Shown here piece by piece: positions 44,809 through 54,437 of a stretch of 64,000 nucleotides of DNA. Both the position numbers and the translations under genes were made by a program. Each line of letters begins with the position of its first letter. The stretch's first letter is position 1. The notes beneath the pieces are model-generated. The model was given only the letters and a program-made list of their open reading frames with translations, searched no databases and was not told the DNA's origin. Source of the stretch: JAFGOM01 sp964605795 (GTDB taxonomy: Archaea > Halobacteriota > Methanomicrobia > Methanomicrobiales > Methanospirillaceae); the NCBI GenBank assembly GCA_964605795.1, contig CAZSDZ010000009.1, forward strand, positions 4,369-68,368, in the 5' to 3' direction.

Positions 44809-46527
44809 ATGTCTGAATTACTGATAAAAAACGGGTATGTCTTTGATCCCATCAGCGGTATCAAGGGTGACCGTGCAGATATTGCGGTAAAAGACGGAAA
44901 GATAGTCGATTCCGTCTCAGGAAAAGCGAAAGAGATCGATGCCAATGGCAAGACCGTGATGGCCGGAGGCTGTGATATTCACGCACATGTTGCCGGTCCG
45001 AAAGTGAATGCCGGACGAACCATGCGGCCCGAAGACAAACTCTTCCGTGGCGATTACCGTGGCGGTATCGTCAAGCAGGGCAAACGCATGGAGATGGGTT
45101 TCTCTATCCCCTCGACCTGGAAGACCGGGTATGCCTATGCACGAATGGGATATACCTTTGTTAACGAAGCTGCGATGCCACCCCTCCTTGCCCCTCACGT
45201 GCACGAGGAGTTCCGGGACACGCCAATCATTGACCAGGCAGCGATGCCGGTCTTTGGGAATAACTGGTTTTCTCTAGAATACCTGAAGAACAAGGAGATC
45301 GAGAATAACGCTGCGTATGTGGCATGGCTGCTGAAATCAACCTATGGTATCGGTATCAAGGTTGTCAATCCCGGTGGAACAGAGGCATGGGGCTGGGGAG
45401 AGAACTGTACAAGCATCCATGATCCGGTTCCGTACTTCGATATCACCCCTTCTGAGATCATAAAGGGCCTTATCGAGACCAACGAGTACCTCGGCCTTCC
45501 GCATTCAGTTCACCTGCATGGGAACAATCTCGGAAACCCGGGCAACTACGAGCATACCATCGAGACACTCAAGCTTGCTTCTGGATACAAGCCAAAGAAC
45601 AAGTTCGGGCGTGAACAGGTCCTGCACAATACCCACCTGCAGTTCTTCGCCTACAAGGGAGAAGGATGGGGTTCCTTTGCATCAGCTGCAAAAGAGGTCA
45701 TGGATTATGTCAACAAAAATGAGAACATCACCGTTGACCTTGGCTGTGTAACCCTTGACGAGACGACGACCATGACGGCTGACGGTCCTTTTGAACACCA
45801 CCTGCATACGCTCAACCATATCAAGTGGGCCAACGTGGATGTTGAACTTGAGACCGGATCCGGTGTTGTTCCGTATGTATATGATAAGGACATCGCAGTC
45901 TGCGGGATCCAGTGGGCTATCGGGCTTGAACTGGGACTCTATGCAAAAGATCTGATGAGAGTACATATCACCACCGATCACCCCAACGCAGGACCCTTCA
46001 CCCGGTATCCGCGTGTGATTAAGTGGCTGATGTCCCAGAAGGCCAGGGAAGCTACGCTTGATACCATGAAGAGAAAGGAGAAGGTCATCAGTTCATCTGA
46101 CATTGCAGGAATGGATCGTGAACTTGGTCTGTATGATATCGCCATGATGACCCGTGCAGGCCCTGCAAAGGCACTTGGTCTCTCACACATCTATGGATGT
46201 CTAAAACCGGGAGCCGATGCAAACATCGCTATCTACGACCTTGATGCAAAGAAACTCCCGAGCGATCCCGAACTAATTGAGAAGGCGTTCTCAAATACCC
46301 TCTACACCATAAAAGAGGGAGAGATCGTGGTTCAGAACGGTCAGATCGTGGCTGAACCGGCAAAACACACGCTCTGGACCAAGGTAGTGGTTCCTGAAAA
46401 TGCACAGGTAATGCGCGATATCAAGGAGAAGTTTACCCACAGTTATACGGTAAACCTTGAGAACTACGCGGTATTTGACGAGCATGTTCATCACCCGAGA
46501 GCTATCGAGGTAGAGTTTTCGTCATAA
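44809..46527 (+). CDS. fwdA: Formylmethanofuran dehydrogenase subunit A
   Basis: This 572-residue amidohydrolase subunit condenses formate with methanofuran at a dinuclear zinc site. Metal-ligand motifs include DIHAHVAGPK near residue 60, HLHGNNLGNPGNYEHT around 235-250 and ITTDHPNAGPF around 388. It starts 2 nt after fwdB. Confidence 0.96.
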   Translation: MSELLIKNGYVFDPISGIKGDRADIAVKDGKIVDSVSGKAKEIDANGKTVMAGGCDIHAHVAGPKVNAGRTMRPEDKLFRGDYRGGIVKQGKRMEMGFSIPSTWKTGYAYARMGYTFVNEAAMPPLLAPHVHEEFRDTPIIDQAAMPVFGNNWFSLEYLKNKEIENNAAYVAWLLKSTYGIGIKVVNPGGTEAWGWGENCTSIHDPVPYFDITPSEIIKGLIETNEYLGLPHSVHLHGNNLGNPGNYEHTIETLKLASGYKPKNKFGREQVLHNTHLQFFAYKGEGWGSFASAAKEVMDYVNKNENITVDLGCVTLDETTTMTADGPFEHHLHTLNHIKWANVDVELETGSGVVPYVYDKDIAVCGIQWAIGLELGLYAKDLMRVHITTDHPNAGPFTRYPRVIKWLMSQKAREATLDTMKRKEKVISSSDIAGMDRELGLYDIAMMTRAGPAKALGLSHIYGCLKPGADANIAIYDLDAKKLPSDPELIEKAFSNTLYTIKEGEIVVQNGQIVAEPAKHTLWTKVVVPENAQVMRDIKEKFTHSYTVNLENYAVFDEHVHHPRAIEVEFSS

Positions 46528-46538
46528 GGAGGAGAAGA

Positions 46539-47339
46539 ATGGAAACCATAACAATGACACTGGCAAAAGAGCCTGAACTGTACCTTGAATGCTACAGCGT
46601 AACTCCGGATCATTTTGCCGGGAAAAGTCTGGCAGAGATTGCTGATCTTCCTGCCCACGAAGGCAAGATTCAATGGAAACTGGGAGATTTCTTTACCTTT
46701 GACGGAATGGCAGGGAAAAATCCTGAAGATACAAAGATTGTCGTGAACGGCAACGTCAGAAAGATGAAACGGTTCGGTCAGCAGATGACCGGTGGCGAGA
46801 TTCTCATCAACAACGACACTGACATGTACGTCGGCGCCTGGATGAGAGGAGGAAAGATAACCGTCAAGGGCAGTGCAGACGCATTCCTTGGAATAGCCAT
46901 GGAAGGAGGCGAGATCCTGGTTGAAGGGGATGGCAACAATCACGTGGGAAGTGCCTACCGTGGAGACTGGAGAGGCATGAGCGGCGGTCTTATCCGGGTA
47001 AAAGGAAAAGCAGGGAATGATATCGGTACCGCCATGACCGGAGGTACCATTATCATCGAAGGAGACGCCTTTATCCATGTCCTGACCCATGCAGAAGGAG
47101 GAACGGTCATCATCAAGGGTGACGTCGAGGGCAGGGTCGGTGGTCAGATGGTGAAAGGAGATGCCTATGTCCTTGGAAAAATCCTGTATCCCCTCCCAGG
47201 ATTTAAGAAAGTCGGGACCGTTGAGAAAGAGGTCGATGGCGTAACCTACACCTTTGACCAGTATATCGGTGACCTTGGAGAGAGAAAGGGGAAGAAGAAG
47301 GGAGAAGTTATCTACGGTAACATCTACCAGAAAGTCTGA
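46539..47339 (+). CDS. fwdC: Formylmethanofuran dehydrogenase subunit C
   Basis: This 266-residue structural subunit has the repeated G-x-x-x-G beta-helix seen in the C-terminal domain of glutamate synthase (GGEILIN, GGKITVKG, GGEILVEGDGNNHVGSAYRGDWRGMSGG and others). It anchors FwdA to FwdB. A strong AAGGAGGAGAAG ribosome site precedes the ATG. Confidence 0.95.
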   Translation: METITMTLAKEPELYLECYSVTPDHFAGKSLAEIADLPAHEGKIQWKLGDFFTFDGMAGKNPEDTKIVVNGNVRKMKRFGQQMTGGEILINNDTDMYVGAWMRGGKITVKGSADAFLGIAMEGGEILVEGDGNNHVGSAYRGDWRGMSGGLIRVKGKAGNDIGTAMTGGTIIIEGDAFIHVLTHAEGGTVIIKGDVEGRVGGQMVKGDAYVLGKILYPLPGFKKVGTVEKEVDGVTYTFDQYIGDLGERKGKKKGEVIYGNIYQKV

Positions 47340-47348
47340 TTCTTCCCA

Positions 47349-47354
47349 TTTTTT
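47349..47354 (+). terminator. T-run after fwdC
   Basis: Six T in a T-rich stretch, 10 nt after the fwdC stop. Confidence 0.4.
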
Positions 47355-47452
47355 CTTTTCGGAAATTACCCTTTTTCTTTATTAACCCGGATTTTGCAGC
47401 CCCTTTCCGGACTCCCGGGTGAGAATACCAAAACAAAAAACCCCGAAAAAAT

Positions 47453-48481
47453 ATGACAGAAGAGATCGACCTCATTACATCACCAGAACTACCGGTTATC
47501 GAGATCGTAGATGATCCGGTACAGGTTTTTAAGGAGTTCATGGTTATCAGGGCAGCACTGCAGATCAGGCTATTTGACTGGATGGCCCATGCCGGTCCGT
47601 CGACACCCGAAGAGATCAGGAAAGGCACCGGTATTGCCGGTGAGTACATCCATGCCCTTCTCGGTATGTTGCATTACCTTGACATTGTCAGGAAAACAGA
47701 CGATAAATACTCGGTTTCACCCTCTGCAAACCTCCATTTTGTCAGCACAGGCAGGTATTACCAGGGTGATTATATCATCTCTTTGGGCAGTACAGAGTCA
47801 CCCTGGAATGATATAGCGATGTATCTAAAAAAACCGGATGTAAAGACCACCTTTGAACCGGAGACGGAAGAGAACGGAGCATCTCTTACCGAACAGGAGA
47901 TGCGGGGGATGGTGAAAAATATCACGACCGTCATGAGCAGATGGGCAGGATTTAAGAATGCAGAATCAATGCTTGAGATTGGCACGGGCCATGGACTCTA
48001 TGCCATCGCAGCATGCCAGATCCATCCCGATATTCATGCAACCGTCTGTGAAAAACCGGCAACGAAAAAAATCCTTAAAAAGAATATCGATGATTTCGGG
48101 ATGGAAAGGAGGATAGATATCTGTACTGATAAGCCGGGGTCTCTTCAAAAAGACGGTCGGTACGATATCGTTCTTGCCTCACACGCGTTGTATGATGACC
48201 AGGACGAACTCGCAGGGATTATGAAGGACATCGCTCTCCACCTGACCCCGAACGGACTATTTGTCTCGAATCACTGGTTTATGCGACCCTCCCAGGGGAC
48301 GGGTATGCAGGGGCTTTATGAACTTGAACTTGCTATGCATAACCGGTACCATGCAATCCGGGACCGGGAAAGATTCGAGGAGATCTGTAAAAATGAAGGG
48401 CTCTCGATATTTCAGACCGGTATGACCCGCAGTGCATACGGAGAGTCAACGATTCATATGGCAACAAAGGAAGTGAGGTAA
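47453..48481 (+). CDS. SAM-dependent methyltransferase (O-methyltransferase-like)
   Basis: The protein has 342 residues. An N-terminal winged-helix dimerisation domain (~20-100) is followed by a Rossmann domain with SAM motif I MLEIGTGHGLYAIA (~171-184) and YDIVLASHALYD. This is the layout of small-molecule O-methyltransferases. The substrate is unknown. It lies 113 bp downstream of fwdC and is followed 2 nt later by a 92-residue protein, so the two form a unit. Confidence 0.8.
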   Translation: MTEEIDLITSPELPVIEIVDDPVQVFKEFMVIRAALQIRLFDWMAHAGPSTPEEIRKGTGIAGEYIHALLGMLHYLDIVRKTDDKYSVSPSANLHFVSTGRYYQGDYIISLGSTESPWNDIAMYLKKPDVKTTFEPETEENGASLTEQEMRGMVKNITTVMSRWAGFKNAESMLEIGTGHGLYAIAACQIHPDIHATVCEKPATKKILKKNIDDFGMERRIDICTDKPGSLQKDGRYDIVLASHALYDDQDELAGIMKDIALHLTPNGLFVSNHWFMRPSQGTGMQGLYELELAMHNRYHAIRDRERFEEICKNEGLSIFQTGMTRSAYGESTIHMATKEVR

Positions 48482-48483
48482 AA

Positions 48484-48762
48484 ATGGCACCAGAAGAGAA
48501 TCGTCCCAGTTATACTCCGTTTGATCTGCTGACCGATGATGAATTAACGGAAGCGATGGTGATGCATATCAGGATGGGATATATCTTAAAAAACCCGGGA
48601 AAAAGCGATGAGGCAGAGACGGTTGCCCGGGATATCGTCTCAAGGCTCACCCTGGAACAGTTAAAAGCGATCCATCCCCATACGTTCTTTGCCAATAAAA
48701 AGATGGGAAATGTCCCGGAAAATCCCTACGTTATCGCCATAAAGATGTTGGGTCAACAATAA
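48484..48762 (+). CDS. Small conserved-looking protein after the methyltransferase
   Basis: This 92-residue, mostly helical, charged protein has no cysteine, signal peptide or membrane helix. I recognise no family. The ATG follows the methyltransferase stop by 2 nt, with GAGGTAAAA as ribosome site, so translation is coupled. It is a possible partner or specificity subunit of the methyltransferase. Confidence 0.7.
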   Translation: MAPEENRPSYTPFDLLTDDELTEAMVMHIRMGYILKNPGKSDEAETVARDIVSRLTLEQLKAIHPHTFFANKKMGNVPENPYVIAIKMLGQQ

Positions 48763-48803
48763 TCCGTTTTTACTATTTCCAATCCGGTTTTTCTGTACGG
48801 TCG

Positions 48804-49997
48804 TCATTCTTCTCTCTTTTTTTCAGGCCAGATATGACAGGTGATTCTGAAGAAATACCCGCACGCAAGACAAGAGATGAGAGCCGGGACAAAAGAAGCC
48901 AGGATAAGCGAATATTCATAACAAAACCCGATAATGACCCCTCCCATGAAAAAACCTGCACCGTATACGGTATTGAAGATTCCAAACGCTGTTCCCCGCT
49001 TTTTGATAAGGATGGTATCAGCAACGACGGCACGAAGCACCGTCTCCTGAATACCCATTGAAACGCCGAAAAGGATAGCAGCTGCATAGATTACCTCCCT
49101 GCTCATCCCGAACCCCAGGAACGGGATGAGAACACCGGTTAGCGGGATGGCAAAAAGAACAATGATGCCTCTCTTGTCATAGAATCTCCCGGCAACCGGG
49201 GCTACGACTGCATCGACCAGCATCGCAAGTGCATACAGAATCGGTACTTCAAATACAAGGAGGATTCCGTTTGAAATGGCATGGAAGGAGATTAAGGGGA
49301 AAGAAAGGAAACCGGTGGTGCAGAGCAGCGAAAAGAGAGAGAATCTGAAAAAATCATGATCAAGACCACTTCCCTCGTCTTTGGTGTCACCCTGTTTTCT
49401 CTCAAATCCTGCCGGGTCGGGCAGGAGCCGCCAGGCTGCAACTACAAAGACCATAAGGAAAATGAAAGGAATGAAGAGGAACAGAAAACCCTGGTGATAA
49501 CCCCCGGATCCTGCCAGAGATACAGCCAGTACCACCGGACCGAGGACCGCTCCGATCTGATCCAGCAGTTCATGGATACCAAATCCCAATCCACGCCCGA
49601 CAGGAGCGGTTGCATTGGCAAGAATGGCATCCTTTGCCGGAGACCGGATCCCTTTTCCTATCCGTTCGAGGATGAAGAGCAGGGCAGCCAGCTCCCACGA
49701 GCCGGAAAAAGCCAGGAGTGGTATTGCGATGAGCATCGCATATCCCCCGATGGTCAGGGACCAGTAATGATGGGTGAGATCGGCAAGTCTGCCTGATATT
49801 AGTCTGACCGCATATCCCAAAAACTCCCCGGCCCCGGTGATGGTCCCGACAAGAACTGCAGAACCACCCAGAGAGAGCAGGTATGGTCCGCTGATACTCC
49901 GGGCTCCTTCGTAGATGATATCTCCACATAGTGCGACTATGCCAAGAAGGACAATTACCAGATATGAGTGACGCAGAATATCTGCATCCCGTGCCAT
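48804..49997 (-). CDS. Major facilitator superfamily transporter
   Basis: This 397-residue protein has about 12 hydrophobic helices. MFS hallmark motifs: GRLADLTHHYW in the first half and GRFYDKRGIIVLF in the second. The substrate cannot be told. It is transcribed convergent to the methyltransferase pair and divergent from moeA, so it may belong to the Mo/W island or be unrelated. Confidence 0.85.
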   Translation of the reverse strand: MARDADILRHSYLVIVLLGIVALCGDIIYEGARSISGPYLLSLGGSAVLVGTITGAGEFLGYAVRLISGRLADLTHHYWSLTIGGYAMLIAIPLLAFSGSWELAALLFILERIGKGIRSPAKDAILANATAPVGRGLGFGIHELLDQIGAVLGPVVLAVSLAGSGGYHQGFLFLFIPFIFLMVFVVAAWRLLPDPAGFERKQGDTKDEGSGLDHDFFRFSLFSLLCTTGFLSFPLISFHAISNGILLVFEVPILYALAMLVDAVVAPVAGRFYDKRGIIVLFAIPLTGVLIPFLGFGMSREVIYAAAILFGVSMGIQETVLRAVVADTILIKKRGTAFGIFNTVYGAGFFMGGVIIGFCYEYSLILASFVPALISCLACGYFFRITCHIWPEKKREE

Positions 49998-50365
49998 AGA
50001 AGAACGTAATTCACTTCCTATATAATGGTTTTTAACTCGGAAAAAACGGATGTGACAAGAGAGAAGTCTGAAGAGATAATAATGGTACTTCTTTTTGGTT
50101 TTTTTTGCAGAGGAGATGGTATCAGGGATGCCTGCCTGTAGTATGGAGCAGTTTTTACATCTTTACACCCTGAGAAAGGTTGTTTTTTTGCATCCCACTG
50201 GTCTGTTGAAAATTTCAGCATCTTCCGGCATTGCCGCATACAATACAGAGAATGATCCCAGCAATATTCGTTGATCCTGAATATGGTTTATCACATTCTT
50301 TTGATTATGTGTCAGATTTTAATACATAGGGTAATCAATTAGTACCAGTCTTTTTGGGTGTTTCT
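49998..50365. other. Divergent promoter region, MFS transporter / moeA
   Basis: No gene seen. An inverted repeat ATATTC (50264-50269) / GAATAT (50279-50284) and a TATA candidate (TTTTAATACATAG, about 50310-50322) lie upstream of moeA. Confidence 0.4.
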
Positions 50366-51637
50366 ATGAAACAGAACGATTCTCGCGGCACGATAACCAA
50401 AGAAAAACCAGCAGACACCTCGTCCCGGAACAAAGGATACTTCTTCTCAGTTGTTTCTCTGGATACGGCAATCGAAAAACTCTGCAGTATCGCCCATGAA
50501 ACGGGGACCGAGAGCATACCCCTGGATGAGGCTGATGGACGGGTTCTTGCAGAACCGGTATATGCTTCTTCTGATATTCCCGGTTTTGACCGGTCATGGA
50601 AGGACGGGTATGCAGTCATTGCTGCAGACACCCCGCGGGCATCAGAGGCTGCACCGGTCCTCCTTACCTGTACCGGAGCAGTTGAGATGGGGAGTGATGA
50701 TAATGATTTCGTTGCTCCCGGCCAGTGCCGGTACATCCCTACCGGGGGAGTTCTTCCAAAAGGAGCTGATGCCGTTGTTATGATCGAGTATACGGAGCGG
50801 CTCTCTGATACCATTCTTATACGAAGACCAGCGGTTATCGGAGAGAACATTATCAGGAGAGATGAAGACTTCTCTGCCGGTGACTGTATCTTTGAGGCAG
50901 GATGGGTCTTAAGACCACAGGACATCGGAGTTCTGGCAGCGATAGGAAAGACCTTTGTTGCTGTTGTGTCCCGTCCCCGGATCGGGGTTATCTCTACCGG
51001 CAGGGAACTGGTTGGCGTGGATGCTACACCCCGGCCAGGCCAGGTGCGGGATGTCAATGCATCGCTTATCGCAGCGATGCTCAGACGCAAAGGGGCCGTA
51101 CCAGTCCAGTACGGGATCGTTTTTGATGATGAGACCCATCTTGTCAATCTCCTCTCTACCGCCTGCAGGGAATGTGATGCTGTCCTTGTGTCAGGCGGGA
51201 GCTCAAAGGATGAGAAAGACATCACAGCAACGGCAATCGAAGCGTGCGGGACTGTGCATATCCACGGGATCTCCCTCGCCCCGGGAAAACCAACCATAAT
51301 CGGGAGTGTCGCCAATACACCGGTGGTCGGACTCCCCGGACATCCTGCCTCGACATGTCTTGTGCTTCTCCTTGTTGTCGCTCCGCTCCTGCAGGTGATG
51401 GAAAAAAGACCGGCAGGAGCCTCGGTCATTACAAAGGCCAGGATGGCAGAGAATGTGCCTGCTGAGAAGGGAAGGGAGACCTACATCAGGGTCAGGGTAG
51501 AGAACGGAAACGTCACCCCGCTTTTTGGAAAGTCGGGATTGTTGAACACGCTCAAAGAGAGTGACGGTATTCTGAGGGTTCCTGCCGGTGTTGAAGGGCT
51601 CGAAGCAGGGGAACTGGTGGAAGTGATACAATGGTGA
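50366..51637 (+). CDS. moeA: Molybdopterin molybdotransferase MoeA
   Basis: The protein has 423 residues from ATG 50366 (an in-frame TTG at 50354 is less likely). MoeA inserts molybdate or tungstate into adenylylated molybdopterin. Family blocks seen: PLDEADGRVLAEPVYA, PGFDRSWKDGYAV, IPTGGVLPKGADAVVMIEYTE, ISTGRELV and GLPGHPAS. The Asp in the usual DGYA pair is present. The next moeA starts 7 bp before this stop, so the two are co-translated. Confidence 0.95.
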   Translation: MKQNDSRGTITKEKPADTSSRNKGYFFSVVSLDTAIEKLCSIAHETGTESIPLDEADGRVLAEPVYASSDIPGFDRSWKDGYAVIAADTPRASEAAPVLLTCTGAVEMGSDDNDFVAPGQCRYIPTGGVLPKGADAVVMIEYTERLSDTILIRRPAVIGENIIRRDEDFSAGDCIFEAGWVLRPQDIGVLAAIGKTFVAVVSRPRIGVISTGRELVGVDATPRPGQVRDVNASLIAAMLRRKGAVPVQYGIVFDDETHLVNLLSTACRECDAVLVSGGSSKDEKDITATAIEACGTVHIHGISLAPGKPTIIGSVANTPVVGLPGHPASTCLVLLLVVAPLLQVMEKRPAGASVITKARMAENVPAEKGRETYIRVRVENGNVTPLFGKSGLLNTLKESDGILRVPAGVEGLEAGELVEVIQW

Positions 51638-53475
51638 CCCGGTACTTAAACCTCATCTCACTCGCAGAGGCAAAAAAGATCATCTGCACCGCGTTTTCCT
51701 CACGCCCGGAAAGAACAACGACCGTTGCCCTTTCCGAATCGGTCGGACGTATCGTGGCAGAGGATCTGGTTGTTCCTTTCACGGTTCCCCCGGCACCGCT
51801 TGCCGCGATGGACGGGTACGCGGTTGCGAGTGCATGGACTCATGGTGCATCGGATCAGAATCCCGTTGCTGTTCCTGGTGCAATCAGGGTAAACACGGGA
51901 AATGTCATGCCAGAGGGTACTGATGCGGTCATCATGGTTGAGGATACATGGGATGTCGGGGATGGGATAATTCAGGTCCGAAGCGCTGCCCGTCCGGGGC
52001 AGCACGTTCGGCCTGCAGGCGAAGATGTCACTATCGGACAGATCGTCTTTCCTGCAGGTCACGGTATCAGGCCCTACGATACCGGTGCTCTTGCGACCTA
52101 TGCATGTACTTCTGTTCCGGTCCGTGATGTATCGGTCGGGCTTATCCCTACCGGATCGGAACTCGTCCCGCCAGGCACCCACCCGGAACCGGGCCAGGTT
52201 GTCGAGAGTAACATGGAGATGACAGCAGCATTTCTTTCGGCACTCGGGGTAACTCCGGTGATGTACCCGATAACACCTGATTCGCCTGATGCTATCAGAA
52301 AGGTGGTTCTTGATGCCATACAAAGAAACGATATGGTAATCATATCTGCAGGGTCCTCTGCCGGCACGAGGGATTTCACTTCGCGTGTAATAGGAGAATG
52401 TGGTGAGGTGCTGTTTCACGGGGTCTCGATGAAGCCGGGAAAACCGGTGATCTGCGGGAGCATTTTTGAAAAGCCGGTCATCGGGATGCCAGGCTATCCG
52501 CTCTCTGCAGTAGTCATTCTCGAGGAACTCATCGCACCGCTTTTTGCAGTCTGGGGTTTTTTCGTTCCCAAACGACAGGAGATAGAGGTCTTTCTTGCGC
52601 AGAGGCTTGCGAGTGACGGGGGTATTGACGAGTTTGTCTACCTTTCTGCAGGAAAGATTAACGGGAAGTACATCGCCGTTCCCTTATCAAGGGGTGCCGG
52701 GGTGCAGATGGCTGCCCTTTCTGCCGATCTCTGGCTCCATATTCCTCCTGAAATCGAGGGGTACGCAGAAGGGACGGTTGTTACGGCAGCCTCCCTGTTT
52801 CCACAACCTACCCTTGATGCAACCATCCTTGTTGCCGGGGTGCATGATCCGATTATCGGGGTCGCAGACAGTATGATGCGGGGGAGAGGGCGGATCATCA
52901 GGTTCCGCAATACCGGGGAGGTCTCAGGGCTTCTTGCTCTTGCAACCGGTGCATGTCACCTCGCAGCAGTCAGGTATGATCCAACTTCCGGTAGTGTCAG
53001 AGATGTTACCAGAAGATGGCTTTCCGGTATCCCGGTACAAACAGTGACGGTTGCTGATATCGTGTACGGTATCGCAGGAAATGCCGTATATTCGATTCAG
53101 GATATTTCACAGGTTCGGTTTATCTTTCCATTACAGGATAGTCCACAGGAAGCACTTCTGTACCGTCTGCAAAAAGAAGCAGGAACAGACAGAGATACAC
53201 TGATAGAGAACAGTATCCGGAAAGATGAGGTAGCCATCCTGTCAGCCCTGAAAAACGGTTCTGCCGATGCCGGTTTCTGTTCAGAATACAGCGCTACGTG
53301 TGCTGGCCTTTCCTTCTCGCCAATGGGAACCCTCAGATACAGTCTGGTATACCGGGCAGAGGCGGAGCAGGAACAGGCATTGTCAGATTGTATCAGATTG
53401 ATTCGATCCGACACGTGGAGAAGAAGGGTTTCAGATATACCCGGGTATTCTCTATTAGATCAGTCAGATGTGTGA
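51631..53475 (+). CDS. moeA: MoeA fused to a periplasmic-binding-protein-like domain
   Basis: The protein has 614 residues. Residues 1-~400 are a second MoeA (PLAAMDGYAVASAW, MPEGTDAVIMVEDTWD, IPTGSELVPPG, SAGSSAGTRDF, GMPGYPLSAV). Residues ~400-614 are a substrate-binding-like domain without signal peptide (ILVAGVHDPIIGVADSM...), a known archaeal/bacterial fusion. Two MoeA proteins side by side may separate Mo from W handling, or the fused domain may sense or deliver the oxyanion. This is fitting next to Fwd and Fdh, which need Mo or W. Confidence 0.93.
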   Translation: MVTRYLNLISLAEAKKIICTAFSSRPERTTTVALSESVGRIVAEDLVVPFTVPPAPLAAMDGYAVASAWTHGASDQNPVAVPGAIRVNTGNVMPEGTDAVIMVEDTWDVGDGIIQVRSAARPGQHVRPAGEDVTIGQIVFPAGHGIRPYDTGALATYACTSVPVRDVSVGLIPTGSELVPPGTHPEPGQVVESNMEMTAAFLSALGVTPVMYPITPDSPDAIRKVVLDAIQRNDMVIISAGSSAGTRDFTSRVIGECGEVLFHGVSMKPGKPVICGSIFEKPVIGMPGYPLSAVVILEELIAPLFAVWGFFVPKRQEIEVFLAQRLASDGGIDEFVYLSAGKINGKYIAVPLSRGAGVQMAALSADLWLHIPPEIEGYAEGTVVTAASLFPQPTLDATILVAGVHDPIIGVADSMMRGRGRIIRFRNTGEVSGLLALATGACHLAAVRYDPTSGSVRDVTRRWLSGIPVQTVTVADIVYGIAGNAVYSIQDISQVRFIFPLQDSPQEALLYRLQKEAGTDRDTLIENSIRKDEVAILSALKNGSADAGFCSEYSATCAGLSFSPMGTLRYSLVYRAEAEQEQALSDCIRLIRSDTWRRRVSDIPGYSLLDQSDV

Positions 53476-53693
53476 CAAAAAAAGCGTACAGACATCGGAT
53501 CAAATCGCATAGGAGGGAAGGAACATAGACCTGATAATCTGATGAACCCGGTACTTTGATGTGTGCATGAAGATTAGACCTTTTTGATCAGGTATTTCCC
53601 GGATAAACCCCTGATAAAAAAATGAGACAAGAAGGAGTGAAGGGTAGTTCATATGAGATCCAATATAAAAAATGACACTTGTTATATCATTGA

Positions 53694-53712
53694 ATGTATA
53701 ACCAATATACAT
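53694..53712. promoter_or_regulatory. Inverted repeat upstream of the antitoxin gene
   Basis: ATGTAT and ATACAT are perfect 6-bp arms around 7 nt, 15-33 bp before the antitoxin ATG. Ribbon-helix-helix antitoxins bind such sites to repress their own operon; this also speaks against the in-frame ATG at 53694 as the start. Confidence 0.45.
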
Positions 53713-53726
53713 CAAGATTGGTTTCT

Positions 53727-53963
53727 ATGAACATTAATATCGGAAGACCGTACGAAGATGCTATCCGGAGGATAATCGAGAAGGGATATGCGGGGAATCA
53801 GACCGAGGTTATCAGACAGGCAATTCTCGCATATGAAAGAATACTTGAGGAGGAGGAGATGATGCTGGTCCATAGAGGCGTCTCCATTGAGATGGGAGAG
53901 GTGGTTTCTGGCAGTAAATCTCTCTATAATCTCGAGGATATGAAGAAGCTCTCGAAGAAGTGA
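53727..53963 (+). CDS. Ribbon-helix-helix antitoxin
   Basis: The protein has 78 residues from ATG 53727. The N-terminal MNINIGRPYEDAIRRIIEKGYAGNQTEVIRQAI is a CopG/ParD-type ribbon-helix-helix DNA-binding domain. The C-terminal tail (MGEVVSGSKSLYNLEDMKKL) would wrap the toxin. It overlaps the toxin reading frame start region, so toxin and antitoxin are translated together. Confidence 0.75.
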   Translation: MNINIGRPYEDAIRRIIEKGYAGNQTEVIRQAILAYERILEEEEMMLVHRGVSIEMGEVVSGSKSLYNLEDMKKLSKK

Positions 53964-53968
53964 CCATA

Positions 53969-54229
53969 ATGGAGATGGTATTTACCGAGTATGCACTTAG
54001 AGAGTTTGAACGATTTCCCCGTGATCTCCAGACCCTTTTCCTCTCACATTTTGAGAAGATCCAGTCTATGCCACCCCGCCGTCACATGAAATATGGCATC
54101 CCCTTGCATGTGGAGAATGTAACACGGCAGGCACGGATCATCTATGAAATCCGGGAAGAAACGCTCTATATCCTCCATTGCTTTTCATGTCACAAAGACT
54201 ATGAGCAATGGTATAATTCATACCGATGA
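53969..54229 (+). CDS. RelE/ParE-family toxin
   Basis: The protein has 86 residues from ATG 53969 (a GTG at 53960 overlapping the antitoxin stop is the alternative). The RelE-fold pattern is MVFTEYALREFERFPRDLQTLFLSHFEKI, then R-x-x-Y-E-I and LHCFSCHKDYEQWY. It is likely a ribosome-dependent mRNase or gyrase poison; the family cannot be told apart by eye. Paired with the antitoxin upstream. Confidence 0.72.
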   Translation: MEMVFTEYALREFERFPRDLQTLFLSHFEKIQSMPPRRHMKYGIPLHVENVTRQARIIYEIREETLYILHCFSCHKDYEQWYNSYR

Positions 54230-54437
54230 TTTTCGTACATTTACCCTGTCGAACAACCCGGAATTTGCCGGCCTGCCAAAAAAGAAGATATACTCTGCAG
54301 GGAGTGCGGACTGATTCTCTCTATCTGCAGAAAAACCCCGGATTAGCACACCCTTTCCCAGGGTGCAGAATCAAAGACCCCTGTGTCGATCCTCAATGCA
54401 GACAACCATTCAAGATGGCAGTTCCTGTGAGAGGCTA

